Translations under genes and position numbers: made by a program
In this document: positions 1 through 5,300 of the stretch, piece by piece
Layout of the letters: every line of letters begins with the position of its first letter
How positions within the stretch are numbered: position 1 is the first letter of the stretch
The notes under the pieces: model-generated
What the model saw: only the letters and a program-made list of their open reading frames with translations
Told to the model about the DNA's origin: nothing
Databases searched by the model: none
NCBI GenBank assembly: GCA_027347805.1
Contig: DAIEQP010000212.1
Location: 1-7,519 of the forward strand
Length of the DNA: 7,519 bases
Reading direction: 5' to 3'
DNA from: Ignavibacteria bacterium
GTDB lineage: Bacteria > Bacteroidota > Ignavibacteria > Ignavibacteriales > Melioribacteraceae

Positions 1-993
1 CATACCCTTTAGTTTTACCTCTTCATATTTTTTATTTGCCAAATCGTAATTCGATTTAAGATGATTAATAAAATTCTTCAACTTTCTTGCGGATTCGAAT
101 CCGGCATCACCCTGTTTATGACAATCAACACACTTTGCTTCTTTTTCAATACCAATCATGCTATCTGAGGTTTTTGCTACCGAATGATTTGTATGGCATT
201 GTTCACAGCCATGAAAGTTTTTCTCTTCAAAAACTCTTGCCATTCTCGATGTTTCAAAGTACTCCATGTTTTTTACATGGCAGGCACCGCAAACTCTTGC
301 TATTGATGTGACTCCGGGAGGTGTAGCGCCGTGATTTCCATGGCAATCGTTGCACGCCGGAGCGCCAACATCTTTTTTCTCAAAAAGTGCAATTCCATGT
401 ACGCTTTTAGTGTATTCTGAAAGCTGATTATGCGGAATTTTATATTGCCTCATTAAATTCGCATCCCCATGACATTTATTACATGTTGAAGGAACATTAA
501 ATTTATAAACAGTTGAACGAGGATCTTTTACAGCGAGTATATTATGTGCTGAATGGCAGCTTGCGCACTCGGCAACATTTTTATCTCCACTCTGTAATTT
601 TTTTCCATGTACGCTTGTAAAGTATTGTGAGACCTGATCAGTGGCAATTCTGGGTTGGTAGACTCTCATTATATTAATATTCGAATGACACTTGCCGCAA
701 AATTTCGGGATTTCGGATTTAGTAGGCACCCCGACAAATCCTTTTTCGGGATCCATAGCTACAGAAATATCATCACTTTGCGGATCACCGCCGTGGCACG
801 AAGAACACATTAGTTTATTGTGTATATCATTATCAGAATAATCTTTGGGCAGATTATGATTTTCTTGATGGCATTTAAAACACTGATCTATTTTCTTTTT
901 GGTTTTCTCTGTTTTAGAACCCGGACTTGAAAAAGCTAAAACACTTGAAACCGCTAGCCAACAAATTATTTGAAGAAAAATTCTTTTTTTCAT
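1..993 (-). CDS. Exported nonahaem (at least) cytochrome c, C-terminus cut by window edge
   Basis: The minus-strand frame from the ATG at 993 stays open for 331 codons to base 1 without a stop, so the gene is partial at its 3' end. Residues 1-20 form a signal peptide (MKKR, hydrophobic core, VLA cleavage site), placing the protein in the periplasm. Nine CxxCH haem c sites follow, starting at residues 38, 63, 99, 143, 171, 214, 235, 263 and 288. The segments beginning at 99, 171 and 235 are tandem two-haem repeats; two of them carry an SVHG motif (His129, His199), and those His may be distal haem ligands. After residue 292 the sequence turns into a Lys/Glu-rich helical stretch. The SD AGGAAGG (999-1005) lies 5 nt before the ATG and overlaps the stop codon of the cytochrome b gene, which implies translational coupling. 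Inferred role: accept electrons from the Rieske/cytochrome b complex, or pass them on to a periplasmic reductase. The exact family cannot be named without a search. Confidence 0.93.
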   Translation of the reverse strand, partial: MKKRIFLQIICWLAVSSVLAFSSPGSKTEKTKKKIDQCFKCHQENHNLPKDYSDNDIHNKLMCSSCHGGDPQSDDISVAMDPEKGFVGVPTKSEIPKFCGKCHSNINIMRVYQPRIATDQVSQYFTSVHGKKLQSGDKNVAECASCHSAHNILAVKDPRSTVYKFNVPSTCNKCHGDANLMRQYKIPHNQLSEYTKSVHGIALFEKKDVGAPACNDCHGNHGATPPGVTSIARVCGACHVKNMEYFETSRMARVFEEKNFHGCEQCHTNHSVAKTSDSMIGIEKEAKCVDCHKQGDAGFESARKLKNFINHLKSNYDLANKKYEEVKLKGM

Positions 994-1003
994 GTTAGCC
1001 TTC

Positions 1004-2086
1004 CTATAAAATGTAACCAAGTATGGTCATTATGAAAATAAACACTACTGCAACAACACCTAGAATTGTTAACGGTTGATATTTCCAATTTTGTCTGTTT
1101 TTAATTTTGATATATGGTATAAGCATCCAGACTAAACCAATTAGACCGAATGCAATCACACCGAAAAGTTCTCCTTCAATAAACCAAAGATGGGGAGGCA
1201 AAAATTTTAGTGATTGGAACATGAACATAAAATACCATTCGGGACGAATGCCTTTGGGGGCTGGTGCAAATGCATCTGCTTTGTTTCCAAGTTCCCATGG
1301 AAAATAGAGAGCCAGGAATATTAAGATGTTAAAAACAACAACCCACAGCAATAAATCTTTTAAGGCAAAATCGGGAAAGAATGGAATATATTTCTTTTTC
1401 TCTTCCGGAAGATTTTTAAATTTTTCCGGTTCATGCATTCCCTGTCTTTGAATGAATATTAAATGCAGTGCTAAAAAAAATGAAAAAATTGCTGGCAGGA
1501 TTGCAACATGAATTCCAAAAAATCTAGAAAGAGTTGCGCCGGTTACATCTTCACCGCCACGAAGCAAAACTTTAAGAGGTTCTCCAACTAATGGCAAAAC
1601 TCCTACAATATCAGTTCCAACTTTTGTTGCGAAGAATGCAAGTTCATTCCATGGCAGCAAATAACCGCTGAAACCAAAAGCCAAAGTGAAAACCAAAATT
1701 ATAAATCCAGTTACCCATGTAAGTTCTCTTGGCTTTTCATATGCTTTACTAAAAAATACGCTGAACATATGAATGAATGCGAAGAACACTAAAAGATTTG
1801 CTGACCAGCTGTGAACATTTCTAATCAGCCATCCAAATTTTACTTCTGTTACTATAAATCGAACACTCTCAAAAGCGGAATCTTCTCCCGGTCTATAATA
1901 AAGTAAAAGTAATATTCCCGTAAATAGCTGAACCATGAAAAGAAAAAGAGTAACCCCGCCCATATAGTACCAAACAGAATGTCTGTGCATTGGTACCTTT
2001 TTATGTTGCAGAAGATTTCTGACAGGTGTTAAATCATACCTTTCGTCAATCCAATTTATAAGTTTATTAGAAATTTTTTTCATCAT
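1004..2086 (-). CDS. b6-type cytochrome b with fused subunit IV, quinol:acceptor oxidoreductase
   Basis: This is the integral-membrane, quinone-binding subunit of a Rieske/cytochrome b complex. Its 360 residues give about seven membrane helices (near 38-62, 85-112, 122-145, 190-212, 243-262, 304-326, 338-359). That matches cytochrome b6 (four) plus subunit IV (three) in one chain, without the eighth helix of mitochondrial cytochrome b. The b-haem ligands are visible: His92/His106 (13 residues between) and His193/His208 (14 between, the b6f-type spacing). The stretch YYRPGEDSAF, the FGWLIRNVHSWSA segment and KPRELTWVTG closely resemble b6. The Qo-site PEWY is at 282-285. At the position of the b6 cysteine that binds haem ci (FYCLGG) this protein has Tyr41 (WYYMGG). 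The ATG at 2086 is 2 nt after the Rieske stop; a second Met codon follows directly, so the start could be 3 nt later. Family assignment is very secure. Confidence 0.97.
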   Translation of the reverse strand: MMKKISNKLINWIDERYDLTPVRNLLQHKKVPMHRHSVWYYMGGVTLFLFMVQLFTGILLLLYYRPGEDSAFESVRFIVTEVKFGWLIRNVHSWSANLLVFFAFIHMFSVFFSKAYEKPRELTWVTGFIILVFTLAFGFSGYLLPWNELAFFATKVGTDIVGVLPLVGEPLKVLLRGGEDVTGATLSRFFGIHVAILPAIFSFFLALHLIFIQRQGMHEPEKFKNLPEEKKKYIPFFPDFALKDLLLWVVVFNILIFLALYFPWELGNKADAFAPAPKGIRPEWYFMFMFQSLKFLPPHLWFIEGELFGVIAFGLIGLVWMLIPYIKIKNRQNWKYQPLTILGVVAVVFIFIMTILGYIL

Positions 2087-2088
2087 TG

Positions 2089-2520
2089 TTATCCCAGTTT
2101 AGTAACAACAATTTCTTCTTTAATTAATTTTACATCATATTCTTCAAGCGGTTTAGGCGGCGGGCCGGAAACATTTCTTCCATTCAAATCATATAGCCCG
2201 TTATGACATGCGCACCAAATTTGTTTTGTATCTTGTTTGTATTGAACGATACAATCAAGATGAGTACAGCTTGCCGATAATGCTTTATATTGATCTTTTC
2301 CAGTCTTAATTAAGATCACCGGTTTTCTTCCAAATTTTAAAATCTTCGAAGTGTTTTCCGGGAAATCTGAATTCAATCCGGCTTTTAAAGAATTTACTTT
2401 AGGCTCAGCACTTTTAGGCGGATTCAGAAATGAAACAATAGGATAAATGATAGAAACAATTCCCCCTATTCCACCAATACCCAAAAGCATGTTCAGAAAT
2501 TTTCTTCTATCAAGTTTCAT
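2089..2520 (-). CDS. Rieske [2Fe-2S] iron-sulfur protein of the cytochrome b complex
   Basis: This subunit takes an electron from quinol at the Qo site and passes it to a periplasmic c-type acceptor. The N-terminus MKLDRRKFLN is a twin-arginine (Tat) type signal-anchor followed by a Gly/Ile-rich membrane helix (about 11-31), so the cluster domain faces the periplasm. The two cluster boxes are intact: CTHLDC (85-90) and CACH (103-106). Cys85, His87, Cys103 and His106 are the cluster ligands, and Cys90-Cys105 the expected disulfide. The Pro loop GPPPKPL lies at 119-125. The box-II Ser of high-potential Rieske proteins is replaced by Gly108, while the Tyr two residues later is kept (Tyr110). At 143 aa it is a compact Rieske protein. 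It lies 22 bp after the membrane-protein gene and 2 bp before cytochrome b, clearly one operon. The SD is weak (AAGAGA). Confidence 0.96.
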   Translation of the reverse strand: MKLDRRKFLNMLLGIGGIGGIVSIIYPIVSFLNPPKSAEPKVNSLKAGLNSDFPENTSKILKFGRKPVILIKTGKDQYKALSASCTHLDCIVQYKQDTKQIWCACHNGLYDLNGRNVSGPPPKPLEEYDVKLIKEEIVVTKLG

Positions 2521-2542
2521 AGTATCTCTTTTTTTGTGATTT

Positions 2543-4207
2543 TCATTTAGTGTTGTCAGATAATTCCTGTGAATTATCTGTCTGATTCTTTCTGCGTTTT
2601 GTGTAGAAAATAGATGTTATTATCAATCCAATCCCCAATACAACAAAGGATAATATTCTAAAGCTCGGGTCAAAATTCGTACTGCCTATTGTCAAAACAT
2701 ATAATACTGTAAGAAATAATGTGGCTAACGACATCCATCTGTATTTTATATTTTTCAATACGATACCAAGAACAAGATAGAACAGTGCAACAACCATCCA
2801 CGAAAGACTAACATAATTGTGCGGAACAATATGATAAAGTGCGTAAGGGAAGATGAAAAATGCTGCAACAAGGTATGCTATTCGCATCATTTCTGTTTTT
2901 AGTTGAAGTCTGTCTTTTTGCCAGTTAAGCACACGTGCACTCAATAGTGCAGCAAAACCAAAGCTAAGACTTATGACTCCCAAACTTCCAGCCAGTATTA
3001 AATAAGTAAAATAGATTAGCAAATAGATTATAAAATTTGCAACAATTATAAATTTCGATCTAAACCATATGGAAGTTGAAACAACAAGGAAACTCTGCCA
3101 GGAAAGCCACACAAAATAATCTGGCTTTGGAAAATAACCGACAATAGCAACACTTAACGAAGCATAACCTGTCATTGCATACAAAAATGTTGAATACTTG
3201 CTTTCATACTTTTTCCAATAGATTACTGCAAAAACTAAGAAAATAATTGCCGCTAAAAGATTTACTGTAATTAATGAATCGCGGTACTTTGAGATAGACA
3301 AACCAAATAATAGTAAATACGGCAAGATTGATGAGAGCACAATGCTTGTTATCGTTCTGAAATCCTCATTTAATTCATTCTTCATAAAGATATTTGCTGA
3401 AGAAAAAATCATTACATAAATGGTGATAAACAATTGATTCAAAATGGAAAACGAAAAGGTCTGCTGTGGATCGGCGAAAAAATAATTCCCGATTGAAAAC
3501 CAAAAGTGAGCTAATAAAATTATCAGCATGCCTGAATTAAATAATCCGGACCATTCTTTCCTGATTTTTAAATACACAATAAGTGTTGAAAGAATCGAAA
3601 AAGTTAAATAAGCTAAAATCGGCGTACCATTTATTAGCGCAGTAAAAGAAGTTAATATTATCCCCAAGCTTGTTAAATAAATCGAACCGCGCCTGATGGA
3701 AACAAACAAAATAGATGCAGCAACTAAATAAAGAAATATGGAAAGAAGACCGGTACTTTCAATAGTTGCTGCAGTATTAAAATAGTGAAGTCTTAAAACG
3801 GAAAAAAATGCCAGCATTAAAGATGAGCCGAATAAATATCTAGATAACAGCTCATAAGAATTTTTTAAAAATTTTGATACTGTTAAAAAGACCAGAACGA
3901 TGGCAAAACCGAAAACACTTGGAAAAATCTGTGGGATGCTATTAAATGGGAAGGTTAAAACAAAAATTAAACCCAGAACTAGAACAATTATACCAATTTT
4001 AGCCAGCCAAAATTGGCCAATTTCATTTTCCAGGTCATCAGAATCTTTTGAACGATTGCCTAGAAAACTACCAGATGATTTAACATTATGATCTTCTGTT
4101 GGGTTTTGAATATCTAGCTGAAACTCTAGTCTTGAAACTCTCTGCTCAAGATTCTTTATATATGAAAGCAACTGCTCGTTGTCGTAAGTATCGGAGGAAA
4201 TAGCCAT
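2543..4207 (-). CDS. DUF2339-like polytopic membrane protein with N-terminal coiled coil
   Basis: The function is unknown. Residues about 9-34 are heptad-like and likely coiled coil (LLSYIKNLEQRVSRLEFQL), then comes a polar linker (35-60). From ENEIGQFWLAKIGIIVLVLG (61-80) onward the chain is almost entirely hydrophobic, with roughly 14-16 predicted membrane helices, ending in a charged cytoplasmic tail (537-554). The combination of coiled coil, the E-x-x-x-G-x-x-W-L-x-x-x-G entry motif and the C-terminal pattern FRILSFVVLGIGLIITSIFY (516-535) is what I recall of DUF2339 predicted membrane proteins; this needs a profile search. The start is well supported: SD GGAGG (minus strand of 4215-4219) lies 7 nt before the ATG. 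It is the first gene of the operon, 22 bp before the Rieske gene. Co-transcription suggests an accessory, assembly or envelope role for the complex, but nothing in the sequence proves it; no haem-ligand pattern or catalytic motif is evident. Confidence 0.9.
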   Translation of the reverse strand: MAISSDTYDNEQLLSYIKNLEQRVSRLEFQLDIQNPTEDHNVKSSGSFLGNRSKDSDDLENEIGQFWLAKIGIIVLVLGLIFVLTFPFNSIPQIFPSVFGFAIVLVFLTVSKFLKNSYELLSRYLFGSSLMLAFFSVLRLHYFNTAATIESTGLLSIFLYLVAASILFVSIRRGSIYLTSLGIILTSFTALINGTPILAYLTFSILSTLIVYLKIRKEWSGLFNSGMLIILLAHFWFSIGNYFFADPQQTFSFSILNQLFITIYVMIFSSANIFMKNELNEDFRTITSIVLSSILPYLLLFGLSISKYRDSLITVNLLAAIIFLVFAVIYWKKYESKYSTFLYAMTGYASLSVAIVGYFPKPDYFVWLSWQSFLVVSTSIWFRSKFIIVANFIIYLLIYFTYLILAGSLGVISLSFGFAALLSARVLNWQKDRLQLKTEMMRIAYLVAAFFIFPYALYHIVPHNYVSLSWMVVALFYLVLGIVLKNIKYRWMSLATLFLTVLYVLTIGSTNFDPSFRILSFVVLGIGLIITSIFYTKRRKNQTDNSQELSDNTK

Positions 4208-4214
4208 ATTAATA

Positions 4215-4219
4215 CCTCC
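4215..4219 (-). promoter_or_regulatory. Strong Shine-Dalgarno site of the respiratory operon's first gene
   Basis: The minus strand reads TGGAGGT 7 nt before the ATG at 4207, a near-ideal ribosome binding site. It fixes this start codon. It also argues that the organism uses SD-led initiation, at least here, in contrast to the weak or absent SD in front of the histidine kinase gene. Confidence 0.8.
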
Positions 4220-4276
4220 AGTAAATTGTTATTCGCTTATATTTTTTACTCCTTTCTAGTTATTAAATAATCATCT

Positions 4277-4307
4277 TTTAGGTCATCGTTTTTGCAAAAC
4301 ACCTAAA
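4277..4307. promoter_or_regulatory. Nested dyad upstream of the respiratory operon (possible operator)
   Basis: Outer arms TTTAGGT (4277-4283) and ACCTAAA (4301-4307) are exact reverse complements. Between them lies the perfect palindrome TTTTGCAAAA (4290-4299). The element sits about 70-100 bp upstream of the ATG of the DUF2339-like gene, where an operator would be expected. It could also fold as an imperfect hairpin with a four-base bulge. No T-tract follows on either strand, so it is not a terminator. I see no clear TAnnTTTG box for this operon; an AT-rich TATTTAATAA (minus strand, about 4260-4269) is the only weak -10 candidate. The regulator is unknown and such dyads also arise by chance in AT-rich DNA. 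Confidence 0.3.
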
Positions 4308-4374
4308 TAGTATCATCCTGAAATGAAGATAAATGACTGGTTAGCTTAAAGCAACAAAAAAGTTTAAATGGATT

Positions 4375-4405
4375 AAAAAAGAAAGAGCCACAAATGTGGC
4401 TCTTT
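4375..4405 (-). terminator. Intrinsic terminator of the secreted Cys/Met-rich protein gene
   Basis: The arms AAAGAGCCACA (4382-4392) and TGTGGCTCTTT (4395-4405) pair perfectly over 11 bp around a tiny loop. On the minus strand the hairpin is followed by CTTTTTTAA (T-tract at 4375-4380). It starts about 9 nt after the TAA of the gene at 4415-5167. It separates that gene from the respiratory operon on the same strand, so the latter should have its own promoter in 4208-4374. Confidence 0.88.
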
Positions 4406-4414
4406 AGTAGGAAG

Positions 4415-5167
4415 TTATTTTTTTTCTTCTTTCTTAACTGAATTTTTTTCCGATTTCATTTCATGTTCTTTTTTGATCTTTTTTTCAATAAAAACATCTT
4501 CATCATCCTCGCCATCCATCATTTTCATCATAATTTTATGTTTTCCCATTCCAGGCATTTTCATCATTTGCATACCACCGCCACAGCAGCAGCTGCATCC
4601 GCCATTATGCATGGGTGCCATTCTATGATTAAAGAAGAGAACGTTTTCGTCATCATCACCGCCTTCTTTAATAATCTTAACATGTTTACGAACGCCCCCT
4701 TCTGTTTCGTGTTCTTTGATGTATTTATCAGCTTCTTCGCCTTCTAATTTTTTTACTTCTTCTTTTCCATCTTTATTTGTTGTTGTAACGGTTACTTCTT
4801 TTTTCCCATCTTTTATCTCCACTTGAATCTTCTTTTTGCTTTCTCCTTTTTGATCGTCTACATCATCAGTTATATGGAACATCATTGCGTTGCCGTGCGG
4901 AACATCCATATCAAATTGATCTCCTTCTGAAGAAAGCATAATTGTTTTCTTTCCAGCCATCGGTTTAATTATCTTAACAAGCTTTTCAGCATCCTTGCCT
5001 TCAAACACAACATCTTTTCCATCAACATTTACAGTCACTTTATCAACCTTTCCCTTCAGTTGATCAACTTTACTTTTGAATTCACTTTTATCCTGCGCAT
5101 TCAAAGCAATCCCGGCAAATAAGAAAATTATAATTGCATAAATTTTCAGCGTTGTTAGTTTTTTCAT
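4415..5167 (-). CDS. Secreted, highly charged protein with Cys/Met/His-rich (putative metal-binding) patch
   Basis: I do not recognise a family. Residues 1-24 are a signal peptide (MKKL start, hydrophobic core, cleavage after ALNA), so the mature 226-aa protein is exported. The mature part is dominated by Lys, Asp and Glu and contains two similar segments, about 43-68 and 123-150, each with V-T-V, D-G-K, then E-G-x-x-A-E/D-K. Residues 181-217 are very different: His181, Met183, Met186, His187, the cluster CSCCC (191-195), GGG, then nine Met residues between 199 and 217 and His210. Soft thiol, thioether and imidazole ligands packed like this suggest binding of Cu(I) or another soft metal; this is inference. 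There is no CxxCH, so it is not a cytochrome. The ATG at 5167 is preceded by the good SD AAGGAGAG. It is transcribed divergently from the kinase/regulator pair across a 133-bp region with tandem operator-like repeats, and ends in its own terminator. Confidence 0.85.
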   Translation of the reverse strand: MKKLTTLKIYAIIIFLFAGIALNAQDKSEFKSKVDQLKGKVDKVTVNVDGKDVVFEGKDAEKLVKIIKPMAGKKTIMLSSEGDQFDMDVPHGNAMMFHITDDVDDQKGESKKKIQVEIKDGKKEVTVTTTNKDGKEEVKKLEGEEADKYIKEHETEGGVRKHVKIIKEGGDDDENVLFFNHRMAPMHNGGCSCCCGGGMQMMKMPGMGKHKIMMKMMDGEDDEDVFIEKKIKKEHEMKSEKNSVKKEEKK

Positions 5168-5195
5168 TTTACTCTCCTTTGTTTATTGAGTTGTT

Positions 5196-5222
5196 CAAAA
5201 ATATTTACTTATACAATACAAA
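5196..5222 (-). promoter_or_regulatory. Candidate Bacteroidota-type promoter of the secreted protein gene
   Basis: The minus strand carries TATTTTTG (5196-5203), matching the Bacteroidota -7 consensus TAnnTTTG. A TTTG (5219-5222) lies 15 nt upstream of it, shorter than the usual -33 spacing. Transcription would start near 5190, leaving a leader of about 23 nt that includes the SD (GGAG at 5174-5177). Assignment is by consensus only. Confidence 0.42.
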
Positions 5223-5225
5223 GTT

Positions 5226-5261
5226 GTTAAAGAGCCGTTAAGAAATGTTAAAAAGTGTTAA
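5226..5261. promoter_or_regulatory. Four GTTAA direct repeats, likely OmpR-family response regulator operator
   Basis: GTTAA occurs at 5226, 5237, 5247 and 5257, so the spacing is 11, 10 and 10 bp, one helical turn each. The last two copies share the longer context TGTTAAA. Tandem direct repeats with this phasing are the usual binding-site form of OmpR/PhoB/CpxR regulators (CpxR: GTAAA-N5-GTAAA), and a regulator of that class is encoded at 6875. The array lies between the two divergent genes and ends about 40 bp before the likely start of kinase transcription. On the other side it begins about 36 bp from the likely start of the secreted-protein transcript. Both are typical activator positions. 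The site and binding partner are inferred. Confidence 0.6.
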
Positions 5262-5288
5262 ATAAACGATTTCTAACTATGAATGGAT

Positions 5289-5296
5289 TAATTTTG
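5289..5296 (+). promoter_or_regulatory. Candidate -7 box of the kinase/regulator operon
   Basis: TAATTTTG fits TAnnTTTG exactly and ends 4 nt before the kinase ATG. Its -33 partner is poor (TTTC at 5270-5273), as expected if an activator bound at the GTTAA array is needed. If used, transcription would begin at or within a few bases of the start codon, giving a leaderless message. An alternative is a TAACTAT -10-like box at 5274-5280. Confidence 0.35.
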
Positions 5297-5300
5297 CATC

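Noticed and set aside
87..311. 74-aa plus-strand open frame
   Set aside because: It is antisense to the multihaem cytochrome gene, whose nine CxxCH sites prove the minus-strand reading. It has no SD and no recognisable features.
1..993. Multihaem gene broken by a frameshift
   Set aside because: The frame is open and coherent over all 331 codons with evenly distributed haem sites. The missing stop is due to the window edge only.
1107..1307. Small plus-strand open frames at 1107-1307 and 3900-4091, and small frames at 5631-5831, 6586-6771 and 6664-6849
   Set aside because: All lie inside well-supported genes in other frames or on the other strand and have no start signals or known motifs.
4583..4597. 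CSCCC cluster as a haem c site
   Set aside because: Cys191-x-x-Cys194 is not followed by His, so it cannot be a CxxCH haem attachment site.
4463..4747. 94-aa plus-strand open frame rich in His and Phe
   Set aside because: It mirrors the Met/Lys/Glu codons of the secreted protein on the other strand. The composition is an artefact of antisense reading, and the opposite gene has a signal peptide, SD and terminator.
5226..5261. GTTAA repeats as a CRISPR or mobile-element terminal repeat
   Set aside because: The units are 5-7 bp at 10-11 bp spacing, far too short for CRISPR. There are no cas genes, transposase or target-site duplications.
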